Source of the DNA: an uncultured Spirochaeta sp.
Lineage (GTDB): Bacteria > Spirochaetota > Spirochaetia > DSM-27196 > Alkalispirochaetaceae
Assembly (NCBI GenBank): GCA_913030605.1
Contig: CAJWEZ010000004.1
Location: forward strand, 1-64,000
Direction of reading: 5' to 3'
DNA length: 64,000 bases
Shown piece after piece: positions 30,861 to 41,142 of this stretch (the first letter of the stretch is position 1; every line of letters starts with the position of its first letter). Below the pieces are notes generated by a model. It searched no databases, was not told the DNA's origin, and saw nothing but the letters and a program-made list of their open reading frames with translations. The position numbers and the translations under genes are program-made.

Positions 30861-32267
30861 ATGAGCATCGTACGCGCAACGGCGATCGTGGGCGCGGTGG
30901 TAATGCTGGCCTCGTGCATGACGACCCGCAACTCGCGGTTCGTAGAGATCGACGACGCCGCCCGCCAGGGCAACTTCGGTGTGGCGGCGGAACAGGTCGT
31001 GGAGAATCGTGACGAGCTCTACAGTCCCCGGGACCAGGTCCTGTACTACCTCGACAGCGGCATGCTCTACTTCTACGACCGACAGTACCAGTCCAGCGTG
31101 CAGCAGTTCCACGAGGCGGAACGGCTGATCGAGGACTATTTCACCCAGAGTATCAGCCAGACCGCCGCGACGTTCCTGCTCAACGACAACGCCCAGAACT
31201 ACTCCGGTGAGGACTTTGAGGACATCTACCTCAATGTGTTCAAGGCGGTGGCGTTTCTTCAGCAGGATGACTTCGAGGGGGCGTTCGTCGAGGTCCGGCG
31301 GGTGAACAACAAGCTCAACCTGCTGGAAGACAAGTACCAGGGGCTCGCCGCCGAATACAGCCGCAGCGAGGACGCGTCGGTTCAGTTTACCACCGGTGAA
31401 AGCCGGTTCTACAACAGCGCACTTGCGCGCTACCTGAGCCTGATCATGTACCGCGCCGACGGTGACTACGACGGCGCCCGGATCGACTGGGAGGAGCTGC
31501 AGGAGGCGTTCGCGCGGCAGGCCAACCTGTACGATTTCCCGCTGCCCCTGGACGGCTCCGTCGCTCAACCGGCGGACAAGGGCGCCCGCCTGAGCGTGCT
31601 GGCCTTCACCGGTGAGGCGCCGGTCAAGCGGGCGGAGACGCTCTACGTGGTCACCTTCGACGATCGCGTGGAGATCGTGACCGCCTCCGAGGGGAGCGCC
31701 GGCACGCTGGTGCCGGAGGGCTACGCCTCCTTCTACTATCCCGGTGTGGAAGGTGGATACCGCTTCAAGTTTCAGTTGCCGCGCATGGAACTCCGCGGCA
31801 GCGATGTGCAGCGCATCCGGGTGGTGGCCGACGGCCAGCCCCTCGGCGAACTGAATCTGCTCGAGAACATGGAGCAGGTGGCTCTGGACACGTTTCAGGT
31901 CCGGGAGCCGCTCATCTTTCTGAAGACGGTCACCCGGACGATCGTGAAGGGCATCGCCGCACAGCGTGGCAAGGAGCAGATGCAGGAAGCCGGTGCCAAC
32001 TCGGGATCGATGCTGGGGCTCGCCGCGGGGCTGATCGGCTCCGTGGCCACCGACGTGGCGGTGGACGCGAGTGAACAGGCTGACCTCCGGGTGTCGCGCT
32101 ACTTCCCGGCGTATGCGTACGTCGGCGAATGGGTCGTCGAACCGGGGACGCGGACGATCGAGGTGGAGTACTACGGGAGCAACGGACTGCTCCGCGTGGA
32201 GAACATCGGCCCGGTGGACATTCAACCCGGGCAGCTCAACTTCGTGACCTCGTTTCACAACAACTGA
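30861..32267 (+). CDS. COG3014-like lipoprotein
   Basis: A 468-residue lipoprotein (lipobox LASC, Cys near 19). The N-terminal half is helical and TPR-like (QVLYYLDSGMLYFYDRQYQS), the C-terminal half beta-rich with a hydrophobic Gly/Ala segment (GSMLGLAAGLIGSVATDVAV). This matches COG3014, an uncharacterised lipoprotein family that often travels with LpoB-like and LPP20-like genes, as here. It starts at ATG 30861, 14 nt after the lpoB-like gene. Confidence 0.82.
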   Translation: MSIVRATAIVGAVVMLASCMTTRNSRFVEIDDAARQGNFGVAAEQVVENRDELYSPRDQVLYYLDSGMLYFYDRQYQSSVQQFHEAERLIEDYFTQSISQTAATFLLNDNAQNYSGEDFEDIYLNVFKAVAFLQQDDFEGAFVEVRRVNNKLNLLEDKYQGLAAEYSRSEDASVQFTTGESRFYNSALARYLSLIMYRADGDYDGARIDWEELQEAFARQANLYDFPLPLDGSVAQPADKGARLSVLAFTGEAPVKRAETLYVVTFDDRVEIVTASEGSAGTLVPEGYASFYYPGVEGGYRFKFQLPRMELRGSDVQRIRVVADGQPLGELNLLENMEQVALDTFQVREPLIFLKTVTRTIVKGIAAQRGKEQMQEAGANSGSMLGLAAGLIGSVATDVAVDASEQADLRVSRYFPAYAYVGEWVVEPGTRTIEVEYYGSNGLLRVENIGPVDIQPGQLNFVTSFHNN

Positions 32268-32282
32268 CCAGGAGAACGGACG

Positions 32283-33347
32283 ATGAAGACGATTCAAACG
32301 TGGTCCGGACGGATCGCCATAGCGACGGTGGTCCTCGCGGTGCTGGCATCCTGTGCCACCACATCCGGTGACCGGGGTGGGATGGCCAACGCCAACGACC
32401 TTCCGGAATGGTACCTGAATCCGCAGAGTGTCTACCCCGACAATACCTACCTCACGGCGATCGGCACCGGCGATACACGGCGCGATGCGGAGCAGCAGGC
32501 TCTCGCGGGGCTTTCCCAGGTGTTCGAGGCGCAGATTCGCGTGGACGCCCGCACCAGCGAGCGCTACAGCGAGATTATGGGTGCCCAGGGCACGGTGTCC
32601 GAGAGTCAGGTCCGCCTGGCGCAGAACACCAACGTTCGCAGCAACCAGACGCTCCTCAACGTGCAGTTCGGCGAGGCCGCGGTCGACGACATGGGGCAGG
32701 TCCACGTGATCGCCTACATCGAACGCCTGCCGACCGCCCGCGTGTACATGGACCTCATCGAGACCAACGGTGACCAGGTTGAGAGCTTCCTCACCCAGGC
32801 GAGCGCCAGCGATGGACTGGTGCGGGAATACGCCTACGTGAGCGCCGCGGCGGTGGTGGCCTCGGCAAACGAGTCGCTCCGCGGGCAGCTGCGCATCATC
32901 TCACCGGGCTTCAGCGAGATGGTGTCACTCCCGTACGATCCCGACACGGTGCTCCAGCGTCGTGCGGACCTCGCCTCGCGCATGCGCGTCTCCGTGAGGA
33001 TTGACGGCGACGGGACCGGGCGTATCGCCGGTCTGGTGCGGGAAGCGCTTAGCGAGGAACGCTTTCCGGTGGGGGCCGAAAGCCCGGTGCTGCGCGTGAC
33101 CGGTTCCATGCGGATCGAGGACGGCGAGGTCAACGAGGATTTTCTCTCCGTCCGCTGGACGCTGACACTGGACATGACCGGTCCCGACGGCAGCACGCTG
33201 GTGACGTTCGAGGATCAGAGCCGTGCGTCCGGCGTCTCCCGGGAGGCCGCGGTGTCCTTCGCCTATCGTGACATGGAAGAGGCGGTACAGCAGGAGTTTG
33301 TGGGGGCGATGCGCGGCTACTTCGACGGACTGGTGCTGGGAAACTGA
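32283..33347 (+). CDS. LPP20 family lipoprotein
   Basis: A 354-residue lipoprotein (lipobox LASC, Cys near 24). LPEWYLNPQSVYPDNTYLTA followed by IGTGDTRRDAEQQALAGLSQ is the LPP20 (PF02169) signature, and a second domain of alternating strands follows. AGGAGA precedes the ATG. Last gene of the lpoB-COG3014-LPP20 operon, closed by a hairpin shared with the convergent HD gene. Confidence 0.83.
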   Translation: MKTIQTWSGRIAIATVVLAVLASCATTSGDRGGMANANDLPEWYLNPQSVYPDNTYLTAIGTGDTRRDAEQQALAGLSQVFEAQIRVDARTSERYSEIMGAQGTVSESQVRLAQNTNVRSNQTLLNVQFGEAAVDDMGQVHVIAYIERLPTARVYMDLIETNGDQVESFLTQASASDGLVREYAYVSAAAVVASANESLRGQLRIISPGFSEMVSLPYDPDTVLQRRADLASRMRVSVRIDGDGTGRIAGLVREALSEERFPVGAESPVLRVTGSMRIEDGEVNEDFLSVRWTLTLDMTGPDGSTLVTFEDQSRASGVSREAAVSFAYRDMEEAVQQEFVGAMRGYFDGLVLGN

Positions 33348-33353
33348 CCTGTC

Positions 33354-33377
33354 GGTCCCGGCCTCAGCGCCGGGACC
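33354..33377. terminator. hairpin between convergent operons
   Basis: GGTCCCGGC / GCCGGGACC, nine perfect pairs with a 6-nt loop. The T-run is weak, and the hairpin overlaps the last codons of the minus-strand gene. Confidence 0.55.
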
Positions 33378-34881
33378 ATTTCGTTTCGTAGAATTCTTCA
33401 AACAGATTGAACAGGATCGGATCGATCTTGCGGTTCTCCACGACGAACTGTTGCCGGATCATCGCGATCGCATCCTCCGGTGAGAGCGGAGAGCGGTACC
33501 GGCGATTCGGGTCGGTGAGTGAATCGAACACGTCGACGATCTCGAGCATCTTCGCGGGGAAGTACGCCAGAACCTGGTAGTCGATCAGCGGCTCCATCGT
33601 GTACGACATGATGTAGTCCTGTGTGGCCGCCGGGTTGGCTTCCTTGTAGGCATCCAGGAACTCCCGGAAGTACCCGTATCCCGCCGGGTGTCCGTAGTAC
33701 TCGTGGTGATAGCCGGTGATAAGCGCCGCTTCCCGTGGATAGCTCGTTTTCTCCATGACGGCGCGGTAGCCGATCTTCACGTGGCGCTCCACCGTCTCGC
33801 GGTCGTAGCCGGCGTCGCCCTCGTGGTATTCGATGTCCTCGGCCTTGCCGACATCGTGAACCAGGAACCCGGTGGCGAACTTGTTGATCTCGACCTCGTT
33901 GAGCGCCTTCATCCCGCCGAGAAACACGTGTTCCAGACTCACGTAATCCTCGTGGAGGTGCGGCAACAGCGTCCGGTAGAAATCCTTGTAGTCCCGCGCA
34001 AACCGGACGCGGATTCGGTTGGCGATTCCACGGGTCATGACCTCGCGGTTGTAGTGCAGCAGAAACTCCAGTCCGCTGAGAAACACCCGGGTCATGTGCT
34101 GAACCACCGTTCCGTTCGACTTTTCCACGACCGCCCGCACGAGCTCGTCGTTGTAGACCTCGGAATCCACGAGGCGGATCGTCGACTTCACCATCTTGTG
34201 CGTCTCGATCACCATTTGCTGCGTGTACGCCTTTGCCTGGTCGTTCCCCAGGCGCAGTGCCTCCAGCAACATCGCGCGGTTGGCCATGGTTGCGTCCTGG
34301 GTCGCCTCCACCAGGGCCGACGCAACCTCCTCCTGGTCGGTGTCGTCCCGGAGCGCCAGCTCGTTCAGTCGTTCGGTGGTACGCTTGAGCAGCCCGACGC
34401 GTTCGTCCTGTTCCAGCTTCTTGTACTTACCGTAGGTGTCGCCGAAGTTGTTGGGGCCTTCGGCGGCGGTGGGGGAGCCGTCCCTCACTTCGGCCAGTTC
34501 CTCTACATCCTCGCCGGACTTGTCCCCGGTGTCGGTTTCGGGGTCCTTCTTCACCGGTGGATCGCCCGATTGCTCGGACTCGGCGGACTCGGCCGCGTCG
34601 GCGGGGCGCGAGGCGGCGCGGGCGGCAGCCTCCTCCCGAAGCGTCTGGAGCCGTTCATGGACCGATTCCGCGAGCGTCCGGTCGAGGTAATACTCCCACT
34701 GTTCCTGATGATTCCAGAACGCACGGTTGTTCTGGTACAGCGCCCGAACCTGCATCGACTTGACGCGGCCGGAGGAGCGACTTCTACAGATTACGTTTTC
34801 GCGATTGCTGAGGAGCAGTTTCAACGCTCCAGGGTTCCCGCGGAGAAACTCTTTCAGCGGTACAACTTTTTGGGACGCCAC
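33364..34881 (-). CDS. HD-domain phosphohydrolase, signalling type
   Basis: A 505-residue cytoplasmic protein. After a disordered acidic stretch (residues about 85-160), the C-terminal half holds an HD domain of HD-GYP-like arrangement: ATGFLVHDVGKAEDIEYHEG, RHVKIGYRAVMEK, TGYHHEYYGHPAGYGY and EIVDVFDSLTDPNRRYR. The GYP motif is not exact (GHPAGYGY), so c-di-GMP hydrolysis is possible but unproven. The start is placed at GTG 34881 (VASQKVVPLKEF), because TTGCTT-17-TACCCT ends 9 nt before it and the track's N terminus overlaps addB on the other strand; TTG 34890 behind GGGAGG is the alternative. Confidence 0.78.
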   Translation of the reverse strand: MASQKVVPLKEFLRGNPGALKLLLSNRENVICRSRSSGRVKSMQVRALYQNNRAFWNHQEQWEYYLDRTLAESVHERLQTLREEAAARAASRPADAAESAESEQSGDPPVKKDPETDTGDKSGEDVEELAEVRDGSPTAAEGPNNFGDTYGKYKKLEQDERVGLLKRTTERLNELALRDDTDQEEVASALVEATQDATMANRAMLLEALRLGNDQAKAYTQQMVIETHKMVKSTIRLVDSEVYNDELVRAVVEKSNGTVVQHMTRVFLSGLEFLLHYNREVMTRGIANRIRVRFARDYKDFYRTLLPHLHEDYVSLEHVFLGGMKALNEVEINKFATGFLVHDVGKAEDIEYHEGDAGYDRETVERHVKIGYRAVMEKTSYPREAALITGYHHEYYGHPAGYGYFREFLDAYKEANPAATQDYIMSYTMEPLIDYQVLAYFPAKMLEIVDVFDSLTDPNRRYRSPLSPEDAIAMIRQQFVVENRKIDPILFNLFEEFYETKWSRR

Positions 34882-34960
34882 TGTCAGCAAAGGGTAATCC
34901 ACCCTCCCGGCGGAAGCAAGCGCTCGCCAAGCCTTTTGCGATGTGCCAGACTTGACCACC

Positions 34961-37657
34961 ATGGACGACTGGAACGCGATGGTGGGCGACGCGTACGATC
35001 GCGGTGATACGATGCTGGTGTTTCCCTCGGAAGTCGCCGCCGCGCGGTGGCGGCGGGCGCTCGCCTCGGAGCCGTCCCGTCGCGCCGTCCGGAGCGACCG
35101 TGTCGTTTCCTGGGACGTGTTCAAGGAACGTGCGGTGCCGGTCAAACGCGGCGACCGCCCCGCAAGTTCCCTCGTCCGCCGCGCGTTCGTGGGGCGGGCA
35201 TTGCGCGAGAACGCCGCGTCCCGGTTTCTGTCGGTGTTGGTGAATCCGCGATACGCCGCCGCCGCAGGGGGCAGCGCCGGACCGATCGCCCGGATCCTGC
35301 CCCAGCTCCCGATGCTGCTCGATCACCGCGGCGCAATGCGCCCGGAACTCGCCGCCGATCTGGCCGGGCTCATGGAACGGTACCGCGGCTTTCTTACCGA
35401 ACACCATCTGTTTGAACCGGAATGGGAACTCTCCCGGGAGGTTGATCTCTCCCATGTACCGTGGCGTCCGGTGATTTTCTGGCCCGATCTGCTGGAGGAC
35501 TACACCGAATACCGGCGTCTCCTGGGTGGACAGGTGGACACCGTTGCGCTTCCCGCCGGCGCGCAGGTTGCGGCGCTGCGGTACGCAACGGCGCACGACG
35601 AAATCGACGCCGTGTGTGACGAGATCGAACGTGCGCTGGACGCGGGTGTTCCGGCGCACCGGATCCTGGTAACGGCGGCGGACCTCGAAACGGTGCGTCC
35701 CTGGCTGGCGACGGAGGCGCGCAGACGCGACATCCCGTTGCGCTTTGCCGCCGGCGACGTGGTGGGGGCACAACCGGGTGGACGGTTTTTCTCCCGCATC
35801 CGGGACGTACTGGAGAGCGAGTTCAGTGCCCCCGCCGTGGCAGCGCTGCTCCTCGACCGGAGCGTTCCGTGGTCGGCGCCGGAGTTCAACCGACTGCTGG
35901 TTGAGTTCGGGTACGCGTCCCATTGCTACACCGCCCGCCGCTGGGGGGAGGCATTTGAGCTCGCCGACCGCCTGCTCGCCGACGACCGGCCCCGGGAGGA
36001 TCGCGCGGTGGTCCCGGTCTCCCGCGGTCAGCTGTCGGTAGTCCGGGGACGCTGGCACCGGTTCTCGCGGCAGCTGCAGGCGCTGCGGTCGGCCCGGACG
36101 GCGGCAGCACTTCGACGGGCCCTGCGGGCGTTCCTGGACGATCATCTCGCCCCCGCCGGGGATCCCCGCTGGACCGACGCCGGCGGCGACGTGGAGCACG
36201 TGTACGAGACGGCCCTCACGGAGCTGGCCAGGATCGTCCGGCTGGAAGAGCGGGGTATCGAGATCGTCGATCCGTGGCCGTTCTTCCTCGCCGCCCTGGA
36301 CGAGCGGGGCTACGTCCCCCGGGGGCAGACGGCGGCGGTGGCGGTTTATCCCTACCGCGTGGCGGCCGGGGCTCCGGCGGCGCTCCACTGTGTCATCGGC
36401 GTGTCGCAGGCGGCAACACGGGTGCGGTCGGCGCCGCCGGTGGGGGTGCGTCAGGATGAGCTGCGGCAGATGGGATGGGAAGCGCGGGACCGATCGGCGG
36501 CGTTTCTCGTTGCCTACGGCGGCCTGCTCCCGGGAGCCCGTCTGACCTGCGCCGACGACGGTCCCTCCGGTGCCCAGGTCCCGGCGGCGGAACTGACGGT
36601 GCCGCAGCACCCCGACGCGCCACCCCGCGGCAGCGGCTGGCAACGGGAGGAGGATTGGTGGCGTCTCGATGAGGCGGCGCCCCCGGAGCGGCTGTACCAA
36701 GTCCAGCGCGAGGGACTGACGCGGGCCCTGGCCACCACCCTGGTCCCGGCGGGACACGATGCGCGACGCGAACCGCTGCCACCGCGCCTGCGGGCAGCCC
36801 TTCCGCCCCCCGATCACTACTCGCCCAGCGCCGTCGACGCGTACCTCGACTGCCCCTTCAGCTATTTCATACGCCGCATGCTCAACGTCCGGGAGGAGGA
36901 GGCCGGGTTCCGCCCGGATCGGGCGCGCGTTCTGGGATCGGTGCTCCACGGCGTTCTTGAGACGCTCCTGAACACGCCGCCGGCAGCGCGCGACGGGGTC
37001 GTCGCCGAGGTGGTCAGGAAGGCGTTCGACAGCGACGCGGTGCGGTTCCAGCTCCCGGAGGCGGGGCTGCACCACCACGTCGCCTACACCACGGACCTCA
37101 TGCATCTCCTCCTCGCGAACCCCGCCCTCGAACAGGAACGGCCCGGGGTCACCGAGGCGACTGTTTCCGGCACGATCGGCGGGGTGCCCGTGTCCGGTCG
37201 TGCCGACCGTGTGGTGGGGCTCGCGACGTGGGACGGCGAGTCGGGTACCACGGACGGAGCGCCGCTGACCGTACTGGACTACAAGCTCAACCTCCGCGAG
37301 CAACACCGCCCCGGCGCGGTGTTCGGAGGACCATCGCAAGACCCCGCCGAAAGCCGCACGCTGCAGCTCCCGCTCTACGCACTGCTCCTGGAAGCGGCGA
37401 CCGGCGCCGCCGTGGAACACCTGTGCTATGTCGGTCTGCGGACGATCGATGCACGATACGTCCTGGGGGGAAAACGGAGTGTCTCCCGCGACGCGATGGC
37501 GGAGTTTCGGAGCGCCCTCCCGGGATTTCTGCAGGAGATGGATGGAGCGATCCGCGCCGGGCGTCTGGTCTGCCGCGAGGAACCCGACTGCACCCGCTGC
37601 CGGATCCGCGCGATCTGCCGCAGCTGTTTTGTGACCCGGAGGTATGGAGATGGCTGA
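34961..37657 (+). CDS. addB: AddB-like helicase-nuclease subunit
   Basis: An 898-residue partner of AddA in double-strand-break resection. The N-terminal two thirds is a helicase-like region without clear Walker motifs. The C-terminal PD-(D/E)xK nuclease is recognisable: DCPFSYFIRRML near residue 630, VSGRADRVV, the catalytic LTVLDYKLN, QLPLYALLLEAA, and the iron-sulphur cysteines in the N-side YLDCPF and the tail CREEPDCTRCRIRAICRSC, as in AddB. The next gene, addA, overlaps by 8 nt. The start is uncertain between ATG 34961 and GTG 34943. Confidence 0.85.
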   Translation: MDDWNAMVGDAYDRGDTMLVFPSEVAAARWRRALASEPSRRAVRSDRVVSWDVFKERAVPVKRGDRPASSLVRRAFVGRALRENAASRFLSVLVNPRYAAAAGGSAGPIARILPQLPMLLDHRGAMRPELAADLAGLMERYRGFLTEHHLFEPEWELSREVDLSHVPWRPVIFWPDLLEDYTEYRRLLGGQVDTVALPAGAQVAALRYATAHDEIDAVCDEIERALDAGVPAHRILVTAADLETVRPWLATEARRRDIPLRFAAGDVVGAQPGGRFFSRIRDVLESEFSAPAVAALLLDRSVPWSAPEFNRLLVEFGYASHCYTARRWGEAFELADRLLADDRPREDRAVVPVSRGQLSVVRGRWHRFSRQLQALRSARTAAALRRALRAFLDDHLAPAGDPRWTDAGGDVEHVYETALTELARIVRLEERGIEIVDPWPFFLAALDERGYVPRGQTAAVAVYPYRVAAGAPAALHCVIGVSQAATRVRSAPPVGVRQDELRQMGWEARDRSAAFLVAYGGLLPGARLTCADDGPSGAQVPAAELTVPQHPDAPPRGSGWQREEDWWRLDEAAPPERLYQVQREGLTRALATTLVPAGHDARREPLPPRLRAALPPPDHYSPSAVDAYLDCPFSYFIRRMLNVREEEAGFRPDRARVLGSVLHGVLETLLNTPPAARDGVVAEVVRKAFDSDAVRFQLPEAGLHHHVAYTTDLMHLLLANPALEQERPGVTEATVSGTIGGVPVSGRADRVVGLATWDGESGTTDGAPLTVLDYKLNLREQHRPGAVFGGPSQDPAESRTLQLPLYALLLEAATGAAVEHLCYVGLRTIDARYVLGGKRSVSRDAMAEFRSALPGFLQEMDGAIRAGRLVCREEPDCTRCRIRAICRSCFVTRRYGDG

Positions 37658-40600
37658 CAGTCCCGTCCGTCTCGACGACCAGCAGCGCCGCGCCGTCGCG
37701 GCGCGGCACAACGTGGTGGTGTCCGCCGGCGCCGGCAGCGGAAAGACGCGGGTGCTCACCGAGCGGTACCTGGAACTCCTTCGCGACGGGGCCGAGGTAT
37801 CGGAGATTCTGACGCTGACATTTACTCGGAAGGCGGCGGCGGAGATGTTCCAGCGCATCTATCGCCGACTGCAGCAGGCGGCGATAGATGGGGACGCTCA
37901 TCTGGCGCGGCAGCTGCGGCGTTTCGACGAGGCACAGATTTCGACGCTCGACAGCTTCTGTGCCGGTATTCTGCGGGACACGACGTCGCGCTTCGGTCTG
38001 CCCCCCGCGATCCGGTCGGACGAGGCGGAACTGGAGCGCGAGGCACGCCGCCACGCCCTGCGCCTGCTCTCATCGTCCGGCGACCATCCGGTCCTCGGGG
38101 CCTATGTCCGACAGCTCGGGCTGGGCCGCGCCCTGGACGAGCTGCTCGTCCCGCTGGCGACGCGCTTCTTCCGCGTCTCCGCGGTGGTCGATTTCGATGA
38201 CCTGGCAGAACGGCAGCGGGAGTGGCTCGAGGCGCGCCGCAGCGAGGTGGAAGCGGAGATCGACGCCGCGGTGGGGGCCCTCTTGGCCACCACGGTGAAC
38301 CGCAGCGGCGCTCCGGAGGTCAGGGAGGCGCTGACCGCCCTGCAGGGCCGGTACGGGGAACTCGGCGACTACCTCGCCAACATAGACCGTCGGCGGCTTC
38401 CCAACGGGGATGACGGTGCGGAGTTCAAGGAGCTGCTCAATCGGCTCCATACGAAGTCGTCATCGCGTCGAACGGGACTGGCGGTCACCTGGGCGGAGAT
38501 GGCGCAGACGGAACGGCGAATGGACGAGCTGCGGGAGCTGTACCGGGTTCTGGCACCGTTCCAGGAGGAGGTGCTGGAGTCCCGACGGCGCCAGGGCCTC
38601 CTGAGCCATCAGGAGGTGATGGAGCTGGCGGTGGAGGCGCTGACGGTCGATGAGGATCTCCGGCGTGTGTACAAGGAGCGGTTCCGCTTTGTGATGATCG
38701 ACGAGTTTCAGGACAACAACGCGACGCAGCGGGACCTCCTGTTCCTCCTTGCGGAACGCCGTGATCGCCGGGGAATCACCCGCCCGAAGCCAGAGGATCT
38801 GGAACCTGCGAAGCTCTTCTTTGTCGGGGACCAGAAACAGTCGATCTACCGATTCCGGGGCGCAGACGTGGCGGTGTTTCGCGGACTCGCGGACGATATC
38901 GACCGGTCGCTCGGCGATACCGTGGACGCCTCCGGAGACGGCGCCTCCGGGCCCGGTTCGGTCGTTCCTCCGGGACTGCTGAGTCTGGACACCAACTACC
39001 GCTCGGAGCCGCTCCTCATTCGGTTCTTCAACCAGCTCTTTCCGCGCGTCTTCGGAACGCCGTCGGAGCCGTGGGATGCAGCGTTCGAACCGCTGGGTCA
39101 CCGCGACGCCGGCCCCGGAGCGCACCCGGCGGTGACCCTGGCGTGGACGGTGGAACGGGACGAGGACGCGGAGTCCGAGGAACCGCTGGCAGGGCTGAAC
39201 TACGCCGAGGCGGGCTGGATCGCCGCGGAGATTCGACGCCTGACCGTGACCGAGGGGAGCGTTCGCCCCGGTGAGATCGCGATTCTCTATCGCACCAGTT
39301 CAAGCCAGCAGGTCCTCGAGCGAATGCTGCGACGGGAGGGTGTTCCGTACCGCAGCCAGGCCGTTCGGTCCCTGTTTACCGAGGCGCCGGCATCGGACCT
39401 GTACGCGCTCCTTCAGTTGTGCTTTACGCCCACTGATCGCGCGGCGCTGACGGCTTACCTTCGATCGCCCTTTGCCATGGTGAGCGATACGACGATCGCG
39501 GAACTCCTCGCCGCCGGGACGCCGTGGCCGGTTTCGCCCGGCGACATCCCCGATGGTTCCGGTATTCCCGAAACCGATCGCCTCAAGATCGATCGCGCCG
39601 TCGATCTCTTCGAACGCACGCGGCAACGGCTCGACCGTGTGCCGCTCAACGAGGTGCTTCGGGGTCTCTGGGACGAGGGCGGGTATCGTTACGCGATCCT
39701 CCACCGGTCCAGCGACCACCCCTATCTCGAGCACCTCGCGTATCTGGATGCCCTTTCGTTGCGGTACGCGGATCGCCCCGCCGTTGAGTTTGTGGACTAC
39801 CTGCGCGACGAGATGGGGGAGAACGAGAAGATCGACGAACTCGACGTCCCCGGCGTGGAGGACGCGGTGCAGCTGATGACGATCCACAAGTCCAAGGGGC
39901 TGGAGTTTCCGGTGGTGTTCGTGTCGGCGATCGGTGGTGGCCAGGCGACCCATCGGGGCATGATTCACGCCGACCCCGACCTGGGTCTGACCGTTCGGCT
40001 TCCGGACCCGGCTCCCGACGAACGCGGCGAGAACGTCTTCGAGCGCCACGCCCGGGACGCGGAGACGCGGCAGGAGGAGGCCGAACTCCGACGCATTCTC
40101 TACGTCGCCATGACCCGGGCGGAGCAGCGCCTCTATCTGACCGCCTCGATCGGGCGTACCAGGAGACCGCGGCCGATGTTCGACCTCCTCGCGCCCGCCC
40201 TGGGGTTCGATCCCTGGAACGGAACGGTGGCGGACGAGTTCTCCGACATGGTGTCTCTGGTGCCGGTGCCGCGCATGACCGCGCGGGAGCTCCGCGAGCG
40301 CGCAGTACCGCAGACCGCCCGCCGTACCCCCGCCGACGCCGCCGCGCTGCTGGCATCGGCCGCCGTGCCGGAGCGTCCCGATCGGGAGACCGAGACGACT
40401 CCCAGCGCCGTGAACGCCGCGCTGAACGCCGCCGACGCCGCGGACGCAGCAGCTGCCGCCGACGCAGCGCCGGCGCCGTTCGGGTCCGTCCCCGCAGCTG
40501 CGTCCGCATCCGGACCGGCGCAGGGGGAACTGTTCGCGGAGGGCGACCGCGGCGACAGCCCCGGCGACACCGACAGCTTCGGGGATGGGGACAGCGGTGA

Positions 40601-41114
40601 GGAGGACGCGGGGACGCTTGGAACGCTCACTCATGCACTGTTGGAGCGGGCGGTTCTGGAGCCGGTGGAGCGCGACGAATGGGCGCAGCTGCCGGCGTGG
40701 GCGGAGCGGGGACTGTCCCCCGCCGCCGCAGGAGAGGTGACCGCGGCGATGCTCGACGAGGCGTGGGATCTCGCCCGGCGTTTTCTGGATTCGCCCCTCT
40801 GGGCCCATCTCCGTGGCGGACAGATTCATGCCGAGCTCCCGTTCCTCTTTGTTCCGGAGGCGGTGGACGTGGCGATCAGCGGCACGATGGACCTGGTGGT
40901 TGAACGCGATGACGCGGTGTGGGTGGTGGACTACAAGACCAACCGCGAGCTCGATCCGCGTACGTACCAGGGGCAGATGAGCGTCTACCGCGCCGCGGCG
41001 GCCCATCTCTTTTCCCGACCGGTGGAGCTCAGGCTGTTCGGATTGCGACGCGGGGAGGCGTACGAGGTGTCCGATCGCATGGAGGATATCGTCCGGCTGC
41101 TGCAACTTCCGTAA
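37650..41114 (+). CDS. addA: AddA-like helicase-nuclease subunit
   Basis: A 1154-residue UvrD/Rep superfamily helicase with a C-terminal nuclease domain. Helicase motifs in order: Q motif LDDQQRRAVAA, Walker A SAGAGSGKTRVL, Walker B MIDEFQDNN, GDQKQSIYRFRGADV, LMTIHKSKGLEFPVVFV and LYVAMTRAEQRLYL. A long Ala/Asp-rich linker (near residues 920-990) separates it from the RecB-type nuclease, with TLTHALLERAV and the catalytic WVVDYKTNRELD. GGAGG lies 7 nt before ATG 37650. With addB it forms the recombination enzyme that replaces RecBCD. Confidence 0.92.
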   Translation: MADSPVRLDDQQRRAVAARHNVVVSAGAGSGKTRVLTERYLELLRDGAEVSEILTLTFTRKAAAEMFQRIYRRLQQAAIDGDAHLARQLRRFDEAQISTLDSFCAGILRDTTSRFGLPPAIRSDEAELEREARRHALRLLSSSGDHPVLGAYVRQLGLGRALDELLVPLATRFFRVSAVVDFDDLAERQREWLEARRSEVEAEIDAAVGALLATTVNRSGAPEVREALTALQGRYGELGDYLANIDRRRLPNGDDGAEFKELLNRLHTKSSSRRTGLAVTWAEMAQTERRMDELRELYRVLAPFQEEVLESRRRQGLLSHQEVMELAVEALTVDEDLRRVYKERFRFVMIDEFQDNNATQRDLLFLLAERRDRRGITRPKPEDLEPAKLFFVGDQKQSIYRFRGADVAVFRGLADDIDRSLGDTVDASGDGASGPGSVVPPGLLSLDTNYRSEPLLIRFFNQLFPRVFGTPSEPWDAAFEPLGHRDAGPGAHPAVTLAWTVERDEDAESEEPLAGLNYAEAGWIAAEIRRLTVTEGSVRPGEIAILYRTSSSQQVLERMLRREGVPYRSQAVRSLFTEAPASDLYALLQLCFTPTDRAALTAYLRSPFAMVSDTTIAELLAAGTPWPVSPGDIPDGSGIPETDRLKIDRAVDLFERTRQRLDRVPLNEVLRGLWDEGGYRYAILHRSSDHPYLEHLAYLDALSLRYADRPAVEFVDYLRDEMGENEKIDELDVPGVEDAVQLMTIHKSKGLEFPVVFVSAIGGGQATHRGMIHADPDLGLTVRLPDPAPDERGENVFERHARDAETRQEEAELRRILYVAMTRAEQRLYLTASIGRTRRPRPMFDLLAPALGFDPWNGTVADEFSDMVSLVPVPRMTARELRERAVPQTARRTPADAAALLASAAVPERPDRETETTPSAVNAALNAADAADAAAAADAAPAPFGSVPAAASASGPAQGELFAEGDRGDSPGDTDSFGDGDSGEEDAGTLGTLTHALLERAVLEPVERDEWAQLPAWAERGLSPAAAGEVTAAMLDEAWDLARRFLDSPLWAHLRGGQIHAELPFLFVPEAVDVAISGTMDLVVERDDAVWVVDYKTNRELDPRTYQGQMSVYRAAAAHLFSRPVELRLFGLRRGEAYEVSDRMEDIVRLLQLP

Positions 41115-41142
41115 TACGGCGATCGTGGTGTAGGCTTGCAGC

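Noticed and set aside
34784-37858. 1024-aa minus-strand ORF opposite addB
   Set aside because: The plus strand encodes the PD-(D/E)xK nuclease with correct motifs; the antisense protein is Arg/Pro-rich without motifs.
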